The notes beneath the pieces are model-generated. The model was not told the DNA's origin and did not search any database. It saw only the letters and a program-made list of their open reading frames with translations. Source: Rhodospirillaceae bacterium (lineage in GTDB: Bacteria; Pseudomonadota; Alphaproteobacteria; Rhodospirillales; Rhodospirillaceae). From it: 64,000 nucleotides of DNA. The position numbers and the translations under genes were made by a program. Location of the stretch: NCBI GenBank assembly GCA_029245025.1, contig JAQWQC010000013.1:112214-176213 (forward strand). Direction: 5' to 3'. This document shows positions 17,242 to 25,739 of the stretch, one piece after another; the stretch's first letter is position 1; every line of letters begins with the position of its first letter.

Positions 17242-18048
17242 TCAGGATGCGAGGCCAAACTTTTTGGCATTTTGGCTATGACCAGGTGTTTGGCCGATGC
17301 CACCACCGTCCACATTGAATTCGATCCCAGTGATGTAGCGCGCTGCATCGGACGCTAAAAATACACAGGCGTCGGCTATATGTTCAGATTTGCCCCATTC
17401 CCCCATCCAGATTTTATTGGCGAGGGGCTCTTTGTAGCGTTCAGTGTCAGTGCCTAGAGAGTCCAGGACCCCATCGGTAAAAGTCAGCCCCGGCAGGATC
17501 GAGATTGCGCGTATGCCGACTTCTGCGCCTTCCAAGGCCATGACCCGGGTCAGAGCATTCTGTGTGGCTTTGGACGGGCCGTAGAGAGTTCCCCCAGGGC
17601 CGGGCTGTTGGGCGGTGAGGGAGGACATATTGAGAATGACTCCGTGACGGCTCTTTGCCAAATGAGGCCAACAGGTTTTGGCCCCAAGAAACGGCGCCTC
17701 AACATTTACGCCAAGTAAAAAGTGAAAGTCATCGATTGTTAATGTTTCTATCGGCCCGCCTTTAGATTCGCCAGCGTTGTTGATAAGAATATCAATTCGC
17801 CCATATTTCTTGATGCAGGTGTTTACGACAGCCGTCCAGTCACTCTCTTCTCGCACATCATGGCGCACAAAAAGGGCGTCGCCGCCACGCTCGATGATCT
17901 GGCGTTCGGTTTCTTGCCCACCCGCTACAGTGCGGCCTGTCACGATAACCTTTGCGCCGGCGTCAGACATGGCGATGGCGCAGGCTCTGCCAATGCTAGC
18001 CGCCGTGGTGCCGGTGACAATCGCGACTCTCCCCTCTAAAACGCCCAT
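17242..18048 (-). CDS. Short-chain dehydrogenase/reductase
   Basis: A 268-residue SDR starting MGVLEGRVAIVTGTTAASIG. The glycine motif carries an insertion (TGTTAASIGRACA) shared with the paralogue at 18881-19642, as is VTGRTVAGGQETE, whose Arg suggests NADP preference. Catalytic residues are present: NNAG, Ser in NMSSLTA, and YGPSKAT. A short C-terminal tail follows the usual DGGG. The start directly abuts the stop of the deiodinase-like gene at 18049, so the two are very probably co-transcribed and may act on one substrate. Confidence 0.92.
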   Translation of the reverse strand: MGVLEGRVAIVTGTTAASIGRACAIAMSDAGAKVIVTGRTVAGGQETERQIIERGGDALFVRHDVREESDWTAVVNTCIKKYGRIDILINNAGESKGGPIETLTIDDFHFLLGVNVEAPFLGAKTCWPHLAKSRHGVILNMSSLTAQQPGPGGTLYGPSKATQNALTRVMALEGAEVGIRAISILPGLTFTDGVLDSLGTDTERYKEPLANKIWMGEWGKSEHIADACVFLASDAARYITGIEFNVDGGGIGQTPGHSQNAKKFGLAS

Positions 18049-18711
18049 CTATGTATCCTCCGGCGACCCAATGAGGTCATTCAGCGCGCGTTCCCATTCA
18101 TCTACATCGTCTATGTCAAAAGGGCCGACTGAAGACTTGTGGGTGATCATTCCATTGGCGGCGATGGCATACAACCGTTCAGGCGTGCCCGCATACAGAG
18201 TAAGCAATTCATTCTCCATGGTGTCTAAGGCCATGGGAATCGTAAAGCCTTCTTTGCTGCGGCATAGGCTTGCAATTCTGGCGCGTTCATCAAGGTCCTT
18301 CGGTGCTGGAATGCAGATTTCGTTGTCCCAATTATGGGGCACGCGCCATCCGTCTTCCGGGTGGGCTTCGATAATGTATATGCAAAGAAAGTTAATGCGG
18401 TCTTTGAACGTCTGGTGAATGTGTTCGTACCGACGCAGCTGGTCTCGAAAGATGGGACACGTGTAGCTGCCGAACAACAGGCCAACCGGTTTATCCAGCA
18501 AGTCGGACAGCGTCACTGTTTCAACACTTCTTGTGCCGTCTGTAGATAGTCGCTCGGCCGAAAATTCAGGTGCCTGATCGCCGACCTTTGGCGCGTTGGA
18601 ATCAAGCCGTTCCTTTTCAACATGTCGGTTGTCTAGAAACTCTCGCGTGACGTTCATGGCCTTGACCATGTCGTCACTCACCGAGTCCATACCGCCGCGC
18701 ATTTTTGCCAT
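18049..18711 (-). CDS. Iodothyronine-deiodinase-like thioredoxin-fold protein (Cys form)
   Basis: A 220-residue protein matching the T4 deiodinase family and redoxin folds. APKVGDQAPEFSAERL opens the fold; the active-site region is LLFGSYTCPIFRDQLRRYE, followed by FLCIYIIEAHPEDGWRVP. The EAH...DGW signature is characteristic of deiodinases. The catalytic position is Cys85, encoded by TGT, where animal enzymes have selenocysteine. Bacterial homologues are of unknown function; reductive dehalogenation or peroxide reduction are possible. The start at 18711 has a weak GGGA; an upstream ATG at 18744 is possible. It abuts the SDR at 17242-18048. Confidence 0.82.
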   Translation of the reverse strand: MAKMRGGMDSVSDDMVKAMNVTREFLDNRHVEKERLDSNAPKVGDQAPEFSAERLSTDGTRSVETVTLSDLLDKPVGLLFGSYTCPIFRDQLRRYEHIHQTFKDRINFLCIYIIEAHPEDGWRVPHNWDNEICIPAPKDLDERARIASLCRSKEGFTIPMALDTMENELLTLYAGTPERLYAIAANGMITHKSSVGPFDIDDVDEWERALNDLIGSPEDT

Positions 18712-18783
18712 TTGATGTTCCCGCAAGGAAAGTGTGGCGCGCATTTAGGGTATCACACCAGTCAGGACGCGGTGACCACTGCT

Positions 18784-18897
18784 TTAGGCTTCTTTAGCCA
18801 CTATCCATATGGCAAACGCCGCCGCCGAGACTCCAGCCAAGGCTATGGAGGCCCGGTTGGATGCAGCCCAGGCGAAAAAGTCAGCTAGCGCCGGCAC
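18784..18897 (-). CDS. Possible 37-residue single-pass membrane protein
   Basis: A short frame beginning GTG at 18895-18897, overlapping the last residues of the SDR at 18881-19642, with GGGG directly upstream. The product contains one hydrophobic stretch (ASIALAGVSAAAFAIWIVA) after a short polar N-terminus and ends KEA. The overlap would allow translational coupling to the SDR. No homologue is known to me and a chance frame is quite possible. Confidence 0.28.
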   Translation of the reverse strand: MPALADFFAWAASNRASIALAGVSAAAFAIWIVAKEA

Positions 18898-19642
18898 CCC
18901 CGTCGATATTGAATTCGACGCCGGTGATGTATTTGGCGGCGTCTGAACACAGATAAACCACGGGATCGCCCACGTGGCGGGATTCTCCCGCCTCGCCCCA
19001 GGGGATCATGGCCGCCATCTTGGGCTTCAACTTTTCTGCGTCCGGACCCAAGACGTCAGGAACCCCGGCAGTCCAAATCATTCCTGGGTGAACTGAATTG
19101 ACGCGGATGTTGACAGCGGCGCCTTCTATCGCGCCAGCACGCGTGAGGCCCAACTGTGCCCCCTTGATGGCACCGTAGGCTGTTCCCTTAGGGTTTCCTT
19201 TTTGTCCAACAATGGAACTCATATTCAGAATCACCCCGCCGCCTGCGGCAACCATATGTGGCCATGTGTACTTCATGCCCAAGAACGGCCCGTCTAAATC
19301 AACAAGACGCAGGAAAACAAGGTCGTCGCGGGTGAGTTCTTCTATGGGTTTAACAATCGCCTCGCCCGCGTTGTTAACCAAGAAGTCAATGCGTCCATAT
19401 GTGTCGATGGTCGTCTGAACAACCCGCTTCCAGTCATCTTCGACCGTCACGTCTTGGCGCACAAAAAGTGCGTCACCACCGGCGTCGCGGATAAGTTTTT
19501 CGGTCTCTTCTCCGCCAGCCACAGTTCGACCTGTGACCACCACTTTTGCACCCGCCATGGCAAATCCCATGGCGCACGCTCGTCCAATGCTGGCGGCGGT
19601 ACAGCCGGTGACAATGGCAACTTTGCCTTCAAGAGTGCTCAT
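18881..19642 (-). CDS. Short-chain dehydrogenase/reductase
   Basis: A 253-residue paralogue of the SDR at 17242-18048; both have the unusual TxxTAASIGRACA cofactor loop and VTGRTVAGGxETE. Catalytic residues: NNAGEA, Ser in NMSSIVG, and YGAIKGA. C-terminus FNIDGGAGAS. The start is set at MSTLEGK by comparison with the paralogue; an ATG at 19654 would add four residues and sits about 8 bases after GAGA. It is first in the leftward SDR/deiodinase group and divergent from the DUF1838 operon at 19813. Confidence 0.92.
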   Translation of the reverse strand: MSTLEGKVAIVTGCTAASIGRACAMGFAMAGAKVVVTGRTVAGGEETEKLIRDAGGDALFVRQDVTVEDDWKRVVQTTIDTYGRIDFLVNNAGEAIVKPIEELTRDDLVFLRLVDLDGPFLGMKYTWPHMVAAGGGVILNMSSIVGQKGNPKGTAYGAIKGAQLGLTRAGAIEGAAVNIRVNSVHPGMIWTAGVPDVLGPDAEKLKPKMAAMIPWGEAGESRHVGDPVVYLCSDAAKYITGVEFNIDGGAGAS

Positions 19643-19812
19643 AGAATGATCCATAAATTATTCTCGTACGCTCTTAACACCATGACACTTACATACCAAA
19701 GCCTAAGTCTGCCATGCTGCTCTGGTCACTGGTCGGGCAGGGGTGTGTGAATACATCGGTTGGGGCACTATGATTGATAGACGTGAATAGTCACAACAAC
19801 AGGGGATGTCTT

Positions 19813-20694
19813 ATGGTCAGTCGACGAAATGCTTTATCAGCTGCCGCTGGAGCGACAGGAGCGTTGTTGGGAGGCCAGTCCGCCCAATCACAAACTCTAA
19901 CCTCGCTCAGTCCACCGACCAGTCAGGTTACATCAGAGTTTATTTATTTTGACGACCCGGCGGACGAATTTAGGGCTCAGTTCCGCATGGGACGTGACCT
20001 GGTTGAAGATCAGGGATCGACGCTGACTTGGTATCATTGGATGGTCTTTGTCATTCCTGGTGGCCGTCGGCCTGAACCCCTAATGCGCTACGAAGGTATT
20101 GAATACAGTTACTTCCGTCACTTGGGCGACGATAACTATCGTATTCACGCTCACAACGTTTCCTTCGCGCGGGACCTCAAGACCAACAAGTTTACTGACC
20201 GCGTCACCAACCCGATTACGGGTGAACAGGTGGATGTACCCGTTTCGTTATTGCTTCACGATCCGGGTACGGTGGGTAATCCCATCGGGTTTCGCAATCT
20301 CAGCGGAGATGGCAGCTATCAAAAGGTCTATCGGCAGTTCCGCGTCGAAGACAATTTGATAAAACTGGATAGCGTGCGTAGCGCGCCACCAGATTGGCCA
20401 GCAACCCACATCGAGAATGCATGCAGTTGGGTGGATATGAGTTTGTTCGCCAACGAAACGATCACGTCACTGCCGGTCAAATTCTGTGGGCACTATGCTT
20501 TTGAATATTACCCATGGCTAAATATGCCTGAGCAATACAAACACGGTCATTTGTCCGGGTTCTGGGATGGCAAAAAAGTAAACGGGCCGTCTGAGTTGCC
20601 AAGAGAAATGTTGGATCGAATGGAGCGGGAGTATCCCGAATTGCTTGAACCACGTTGGGGTGAATTTGACAGACCGGCCCCATTTGAAATTTGA
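19813..20694 (+). CDS. Tat-exported DUF1838 family protein
   Basis: A 293-residue protein. The start at 19813 follows AGGGGATG and places the Tat signal MVSRRNALSAAAGATG at the N-terminus. The mature part fits the DUF1838 pattern: YFDDPADEFRAQFRMGRDLV, WYHWMVFVIPGG, MRYEGIEYSYFR, RDLKTNKFTDRVTNPITGEQV and a C-terminal WDGKKVNGPSELP ... MEREYPELLEP. The family has no established biochemical function. It heads an operon with a Tat-exported MDR protein, a second DUF1838 protein and a serine-hydrolase-fold protein. The signal peptide is almost the same as that of the next, unrelated gene. Confidence 0.88.
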   Translation: MVSRRNALSAAAGATGALLGGQSAQSQTLTSLSPPTSQVTSEFIYFDDPADEFRAQFRMGRDLVEDQGSTLTWYHWMVFVIPGGRRPEPLMRYEGIEYSYFRHLGDDNYRIHAHNVSFARDLKTNKFTDRVTNPITGEQVDVPVSLLLHDPGTVGNPIGFRNLSGDGSYQKVYRQFRVEDNLIKLDSVRSAPPDWPATHIENACSWVDMSLFANETITSLPVKFCGHYAFEYYPWLNMPEQYKHGHLSGFWDGKKVNGPSELPREMLDRMEREYPELLEPRWGEFDRPAPFEI

Positions 20695-20715
20695 GAAAAT
20701 CAAAGGAATAGAGTC

Positions 20716-21858
20716 ATGGTGAGTAGGCGGAACGTTCTGTCGTCGGCGGCGGGAGTAACGGGCACGCTGTTTGGTAGCAAGGCTGCGTTGGCTGAGTCCG
20801 AGAAGAAGTTTGAGCGGTCGGGGGGGCAAACTTATCGCGCTTATGAAATTGGGGAGCAAAAAGGGCCACAGACACTGCGTCTAACCGAGCGCCCTATGGA
20901 CCCGCCTAACCCTGGGCAAGTTATGATCCAGGTGACGGCTACATCAATTAATGCCCGCGACCACGGCCTGATCTCCAATCGCTTTCCCATACCGCGCGGT
21001 CGGCGTCCTGACACACGCATCCCTATTAGCGAAGGGGCGGGTAATGTCCTAGAGGTTGGTGCCGGTGTCACCAAGGTGCAGCCCGGTGACCGAGTTACTG
21101 CGGCGCATTTCTCCTCGTGGGTCAAAGGCCCATGGGACCCTGATCAGTCCTACATTGGTGACGTTGGAAATAATATTGATGGCTGGCTGACTGAGGTCGC
21201 CTATCTTCCTGAATACGCCTTGGTCAAACTACCCGATGGTGTGTCTGAAGAAACAGCCGCCACGTTTGTGTCATCGGGAGTAACAGCCTGGCATGCATTG
21301 TATGAAGTTGCCCGCGTCAAACCCGGCGACGTGGTGCTGTCGCTCGGTACCGGCGGCGTATCGTCCTTTGGTGTGCAGTTGGCAAAGGCCAGCGGGGCGA
21401 AAGTTGTCGTGACCTCGTCCAGCGATAAAAAGCTCCAAGACATGACTAAACATGGCGCTGACATCGGCATTAACTACCGCACCAATCCCGAGTGGGGGCA
21501 GGCGGTGGTGGATGCTACCGATGGGCACGGCGCGGATATCGTATTGGAAAATGTCGGCCGCCGTACGTTAGATCAGTCTCTGATTGGCACAGCTGTGAAT
21601 GGTTATGTTGTGATGATCGGCACCGATAGATTGCCCGAGCAGTTGCCTAAGATGCCCGGATTTTACATGAAAAATATCACCATGAAGGCAATCAGCAACG
21701 CCAGCGTGGAGATGCTCAATGATATGGTGCAGGCATACGGTGTGAACGGTTTGACGCCTCCGATCGCCAGACGATTCAAATTTGAAGACGCTGCAGATGC
21801 ATTCCGGTATCAGTGGGAACATGATGAAATTGGCAAAGTCATCATTCAACACAGCTAA
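20716..21858 (+). CDS. Tat-exported zinc-less MDR (quinone oxidoreductase-like) protein
   Basis: A 380-residue medium-chain dehydrogenase/reductase with a Tat signal (MVSRRNVLSSAAGVTGTLFG, ending near AALAES). A GroES-like N-domain (GQVMIQVTATSINARDHGL, ISEGAGNVLEVGAGV, VQPGDRV) precedes a Rossmann domain (VLSLGTGGVSSFGVQLAKASGA). No catalytic or structural zinc cysteines are seen, so it is of the zinc-independent type. The cofactor is normally NADPH, which is scarce in the periplasm; if exported it would have to be folded with cofactor, as Tat permits. The start has AAGGAATAG upstream. It lies 21 bases after the DUF1838 gene. Confidence 0.9.
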   Translation: MVSRRNVLSSAAGVTGTLFGSKAALAESEKKFERSGGQTYRAYEIGEQKGPQTLRLTERPMDPPNPGQVMIQVTATSINARDHGLISNRFPIPRGRRPDTRIPISEGAGNVLEVGAGVTKVQPGDRVTAAHFSSWVKGPWDPDQSYIGDVGNNIDGWLTEVAYLPEYALVKLPDGVSEETAATFVSSGVTAWHALYEVARVKPGDVVLSLGTGGVSSFGVQLAKASGAKVVVTSSSDKKLQDMTKHGADIGINYRTNPEWGQAVVDATDGHGADIVLENVGRRTLDQSLIGTAVNGYVVMIGTDRLPEQLPKMPGFYMKNITMKAISNASVEMLNDMVQAYGVNGLTPPIARRFKFEDAADAFRYQWEHDEIGKVIIQHS

Positions 21859-21885
21859 TTTCAGCACGGACCGAAGGACAAATTT

Positions 21886-22800
21886 ATGCTCGACATAATG
21901 AAGCGCGCGTTTGCCGGTGACGCGAGCAGTGGGTTTACACGCCGCCAGGCTTTGGCCGGAACTGCGGCTGGCACGGCGGTGGCGGCCCTTGGCGCGACGT
22001 CAGGCATGGGAGCCGATCATGTCGCCGCAACCTATATGCCGCCTGCGAATGGCCGTGTTGTTTCTGAGCAGTTCTCCTTTGATGACCCACTGGTAAAAAT
22101 GAAGGCTGAGTTTCGTCTCGGGCGCGCCTGGGAAGATGAGGCGGATGTTTTGCTGTGGTACTTCTTCACCATGTTCATCGTCGCCGAAGGTGAAACGGTT
22201 CGGCCCGTGGTACGTTATGAAGGAATTGAGTTTTCACACCACAGAAAAATTGGTGAGAACCTGTTCGAAGTTCACGGTCACAACACGTCATACCCGCGAG
22301 ACGTAAACACCGGTGAGTTTATTGAGGAGTTACTCAATCCGGTTACCGGAAAAACACATGGAGTCACTCCAACCATTCTCACCGAAGACCCCGGCATGAT
22401 TTATGGTCCCGGTGGTAAACGGCCACTGGATCGCGAAGGGGCGGAATTTACGCGAACCTATTCTCTGTTTCGTATTGAAGATAACCTTGTGAAGCAGGAA
22501 GAGATCCGTGTGCCTCCTGATAACTGGTTTACACCTTTTATAGAGACTTCCCACAATTGGGCACCGCGAGAGATGTTCGAAGACGAGTCCATTACGCGCC
22601 TGCCTATGGGCACAAGTGGGGGTTATGTCTTTCCCTATCCCGCTTGGCTGGAGATGGAAGATAACCCCGGTCATATGTTCGCAATCTGGAGCGGCAAAAA
22701 GCTCGACGGCGTGCATCAACTTCCACAGAGTTACTTCGAAAAAATCGAGCGCGACAATCCAGAATTGCTTGTCGTCGATAAATCAAAGTTCAGAGGATAA
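21886..22800 (+). CDS. Tat-exported DUF1838 family protein
   Basis: A 304-residue paralogue of the protein at 19813. Its Tat signal is different (SGFTRRQALAGTAAG ... TSGMGADH) and begins after a 15-residue N-terminal extension. Shared DUF1838 landmarks: FSFDDPLVKMKAEFRLGRA, WYFFTMFIVAEGE, VRYEGIEFSHHRK, YPRDVNTGEFIEELLNPVTG, and WSGKKLDGVHQLP ... IERDNPELL. AAGGAC precedes the ATG. Third gene of the operon and 5 bases before the serine-hydrolase-like gene. Function unknown; two paralogues in one operon may form a pair. Confidence 0.88.
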   Translation: MLDIMKRAFAGDASSGFTRRQALAGTAAGTAVAALGATSGMGADHVAATYMPPANGRVVSEQFSFDDPLVKMKAEFRLGRAWEDEADVLLWYFFTMFIVAEGETVRPVVRYEGIEFSHHRKIGENLFEVHGHNTSYPRDVNTGEFIEELLNPVTGKTHGVTPTILTEDPGMIYGPGGKRPLDREGAEFTRTYSLFRIEDNLVKQEEIRVPPDNWFTPFIETSHNWAPREMFEDESITRLPMGTSGGYVFPYPAWLEMEDNPGHMFAIWSGKKLDGVHQLPQSYFEKIERDNPELLVVDKSKFRG

Positions 22801-22805
22801 CGCTC

Positions 22806-23999
22806 GTGTTGCGCAGTCTTGCTTATGGAATTGGCGGCTTTGCCATTTGCTTTGTCATCGCCGCCAGCATCGAATATTTGTCCGACCCTATTTTTTGGCA
22901 ACGGTATCTCAACCCGCCGGCCGATCCTATGGAGCCGGGTCCTGATTTTTATCAGCCGCAATTCGCAATGGATGAACCGCCAGGACCATTTTTCGAGTCC
23001 GTTAGCGAAGGGGCGGAGTCTATAGATCTAGCAGCCCTTGAAGCCGCTGCGGCGTGGACAGGACAAACCGGCGGGACCGCGTTCATTGTGTTGCACAGAG
23101 GTAAAATACAGATTGAGCGGTATTGGCAAGAAGGTGGCGCCGACGAGTTGATGACCGGGCGTGCTATGACCAAAACACTTAATGCGCTACTCGCTGGAGT
23201 TGCCGTTGGTGAGGGTAAAATCGCCCTTGATGACCGCATTGGTGACTACATCGATGAATGGCGGGATACGCCCCAGGGTGACATCACCCTGCGCAACCTT
23301 CTGCACCATGCCAGCGGCCTCGAGAACCCACCGCTTGGTCCTGGGGCCTGGAACCGATTCACCCGGTCCGCCTGGACCGGCGATGTCGTGATGGTGGCTT
23401 TGGATCATGGCATGGAATTTGAGCCCGGTACGTTGTTCGATATTGGCAACGTCCCGTCGCAACTTGTCGCTATCGTGACAGAACGTGCTGTGGGCGAGCA
23501 GATTGAAGACTACTTTGTTAAAAAAATATGGCAGCCCATCGGAGCGAATCGTGGCAGCTTCTTCATGGATCGCGCAGATGGCATGATTCACATAGATTGT
23601 TGTTTCCGCACTACGCCGCACAACTGGTTACGACTTGGTGCGCTCATGCTCAACGACGGTATGGCCAATGGAACGCGCGTGTTGCCGGAGGGGTGGGTTA
23701 AGACCATGACCACACCGTCACCGCGCAATCCAAACTATGGCATGCATATTTGGCTGGGAAATGAGTTTGTCACCAACCGGCCCTACTCGGAGCGTCGCGC
23801 GGTCGGCGTTCCTCACACCGAGCCATTCATCTCTGACGATGTCTACTTCTTTGAGGGTGGTGGCTACCGGACGATGTACATCATTCCCTCAGAGGACATG
23901 GCGATCTTGCGTATCGGCAAGAGTCATCCCGACTGGGATTCTTCGTATCTCCCAAACCGACTGGTAGAGGGAATATTGCGTGAATCTATCGCGCGTTAA
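22806..23999 (+). CDS. Membrane-anchored beta-lactamase-fold protein with nucleophile Ser replaced by Ala
   Basis: A 397-residue protein with an N-terminal membrane anchor (about residues 8-24) and a class C beta-lactamase / NylB-type domain. Fold markers: VLHRGKIQIERYWQEGG, GKIALDDRIGDYI, TLRNLLHHASGLE, FEPGTLFDIGN and WLRLGALMLNDG. The SxxK motif reads AMTK (Ala120, Lys123; codon GCT), so the acyl-forming serine is absent. The usual Tyr of the second motif (YxN-like) also appears to be Ile in FDIGNVPS. It may be a non-catalytic or altered enzyme. GTG start with AGAGGA upstream; last gene of the DUF1838 operon, overlapping the convergent SDR by 4 bases. Confidence 0.85.
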   Translation: MLRSLAYGIGGFAICFVIAASIEYLSDPIFWQRYLNPPADPMEPGPDFYQPQFAMDEPPGPFFESVSEGAESIDLAALEAAAAWTGQTGGTAFIVLHRGKIQIERYWQEGGADELMTGRAMTKTLNALLAGVAVGEGKIALDDRIGDYIDEWRDTPQGDITLRNLLHHASGLENPPLGPGAWNRFTRSAWTGDVVMVALDHGMEFEPGTLFDIGNVPSQLVAIVTERAVGEQIEDYFVKKIWQPIGANRGSFFMDRADGMIHIDCCFRTTPHNWLRLGALMLNDGMANGTRVLPEGWVKTMTTPSPRNPNYGMHIWLGNEFVTNRPYSERRAVGVPHTEPFISDDVYFFEGGGYRTMYIIPSEDMAILRIGKSHPDWDSSYLPNRLVEGILRESIAR

Positions 24000-24667
24000 G
24001 CGGCGAGAAGACCACCATCGACGGGCAGTACGTAGCCAGTGATGTAGTAGGCTTCATCGGAGGCCAAGAAGGCAACGGCTTCCGCGATGTCGTCAACAGT
24101 TCCAGCCCGACCCAACGGAATATGCGCATCCGCCATGACATCACCATCCGGCGTACCGTCTATGCGCCCCGCTTGCACACAGTTTACGCGAATACGGTCC
24201 TTTGCCTCGCAACAGGACAACGCCGCGCCGCGAGTCATCATGCGAATACCATTTGCCGATGCACAAAAGGCCGCTTGACCGGCAACACCCACGGTCGCCG
24301 TGGCAGGGGCAACATTAATGATCGATCCGCCCTTACCAAATTCACGCATTTTTACAACGCCATAGCGGTTACCTAGAAACGCCGCTTCAATGTTGTCGCG
24401 GTTGACCCTACGGAATTCTTCCAAGGTGGTTTCAGCAATGGGCTTCGGGCTGTCGTATTTGGCTTCCGAGACGGTGACCAGAATATCCAGTCGGCCGTGT
24501 TTGTCGCCAATGACAGCAAGACCAGACCCCCAGCCCTCAACAGAGGTGACGTCAAAGTCCGCGGAGACCACTGTCGCGCCGTCTTTTTCCAACTGGGAGC
24601 AAATGGCCTGTCCGGTTGTGCCACCGGTGTTGGTGACCAACGCAATTCTGCCGTCAAACTTCCCCAT
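23996..24667 (-). CDS. Degenerate short-chain dehydrogenase-like protein
   Basis: A 223-residue SDR-fold protein, shorter than its neighbours. The cofactor motif is altered (TNTGGTTGQAI), NNAG is replaced by VTVSEA, the catalytic Ser region reads NVAPATA, and YxxxK reads FCASA (Phe134, Ala138). The C-terminal half keeps the SDR look: RVNCVQAG, PLGRAGTVDDIAEAVAFLAS, and YVLPVDGG. Classical dehydrogenase chemistry is unlikely, but the frame is intact, so it may be a divergent functional protein. It converges on the serine-hydrolase-like gene with a 4-base overlap. Confidence 0.82.
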   Translation of the reverse strand: MGKFDGRIALVTNTGGTTGQAICSQLEKDGATVVSADFDVTSVEGWGSGLAVIGDKHGRLDILVTVSEAKYDSPKPIAETTLEEFRRVNRDNIEAAFLGNRYGVVKMREFGKGGSIINVAPATATVGVAGQAAFCASANGIRMMTRGAALSCCEAKDRIRVNCVQAGRIDGTPDGDVMADAHIPLGRAGTVDDIAEAVAFLASDEAYYITGYVLPVDGGLLAA

Positions 24668-24776
24668 GGGTGTTTTGTCCTAATTGATCAAATGTTGAGG
24701 CAGAGTACACGTCAAAGCGGGATGAAGGCCAATCCCAAGATCACACCTCTGTTCGCTAATTGGATACCGATGCGTT

Positions 24777-25241
24777 TTACCCCCGTCCTCGGTAACCCGC
24801 CACACCTTGATCCGGAATCCACAATCCCTCAGGTGGGGCACCTGTTTGCCAAAACACGTCGATGGGAATGCCGCCGCGTGGATACCAATACCCACCAATG
24901 CGCAGCCACTTGGCGCCGGTGGCTTCGACAACGCGTTTGCCGATCAACACGGTGCAGTCCTCATGAAAAGCGCCGTGGTTGCGGAAGGACCCCAGGAAGA
25001 GCTTGAGAGATTTGGACTCAACAATCTTGTCGGTTGGTACGTAATCAAGCACCAAATGGGCAAAGTCCGGCTGACCGGTAACAGGGCACAGGCTGGTGAA
25101 CTCCGGGCACGCGAAACGAATGAGATAGTCCATACCTCCTTGCGGGTTAGATACCGTTTCCAATATGGCGTCGCTCGGTGAGGCGGGTACATCGGCCATG
25201 CCACCCAGCTGGGTCAAGGTTTCTGAATTGTCGGTCACCAT
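24777..25241 (-). CDS. queF: NADPH-dependent 7-cyano-7-deazaguanine reductase QueF
   Basis: A 154-residue short-type (unimodular) QueF, which reduces preQ0 to preQ1 in queuosine biosynthesis. The active-site Cys52 and Asp59 lie in [12 protein letters not shown], and the NADPH-binding family motif [20 protein letters not shown] covers about residues 73-92. The start at 25241 has AGGAG at normal spacing. No other queuosine gene is in the window. The DUF1289 gene lies divergently 72 bases upstream. Confidence 0.95.
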   Translation of the reverse strand: MVTDNSETLTQLGGMADVPASPSDAILETVSNPQGGMDYLIRFACPEFTSLCPVTGQPDFAHLVLDYVPTDKIVESKSLKLFLGSFRNHGAFHEDCTVLIGKRVVEATGAKWLRIGGYWYPRGGIPIDVFWQTGAPPEGLWIPDQGVAGYRGRG

Positions 25242-25313
25242 TTCGCTCCTGCGCTTTGTGGTCGCTGGCACTCGTTCTTGCCATAGGGGTTCTAGCACGA
25301 TAGGGGTCGGGGT

Positions 25314-25550
25314 ATGAGCGATACATCAAACCCTGAGCCAAATTCCAATTCCGACGATTTACCGGCCTCGCCGTGCGTCGGTGTCTGTACCGTCGATAGG
25401 GAAACCAAAATGTGCATCGGCTGCTTACGGACGCTCGAGGAAATTGGAGGCTGGCGTACCATGACCCTGGATCAGAAGCGGGATGTCGTAGCGGCGTGCA
25501 AGCGGCGTGCAGAAGATGCTCAAACCGGGCCTGGTTCCGACTCAAATTAG
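25314..25550 (+). CDS. DUF1289 family protein
   Basis: A 78-residue cytoplasmic protein with the DUF1289 cysteine pattern: [10 protein letters not shown], then [14 protein letters not shown], then a basic helix. Four cysteines (CxxxC and CxxC) suggest binding of a metal or Fe-S cluster. The family is common in Proteobacteria, without a settled function. The N-terminus is a polar, Ser/Asn-rich leader. It is divergent from queF. Confidence 0.88.
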   Translation: MSDTSNPEPNSNSDDLPASPCVGVCTVDRETKMCIGCLRTLEEIGGWRTMTLDQKRDVVAACKRRAEDAQTGPGSDSN

Positions 25551-25739
25551 ACCAACTGTCACCACAGTTACTGGCCATTGTTTTAGATCATAGCGACGCC
25601 TTCGATTCGGCGCTTACCGTTAGAACGGGCGTAATTGGCGAGACCGCGACTCGCCAGAAAGGTTAACAAATTGCCCGAGATGTTGTGTCTAGGGGCGGAT
25701 CACATACAATAGGTTGAGGTTTTTGAGGAAAAGTCGACG

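Noticed and set aside
18049..18711. Possible selenocysteine codon in the deiodinase-like gene
   Set aside because: The active-site codon is TGT (Cys), not TGA, so no selenocysteine is needed.
22330..22719. Antisense 129-residue frame over the DUF1838 gene
   Set aside because: Opposite strand of a well-supported gene with no independent signals.
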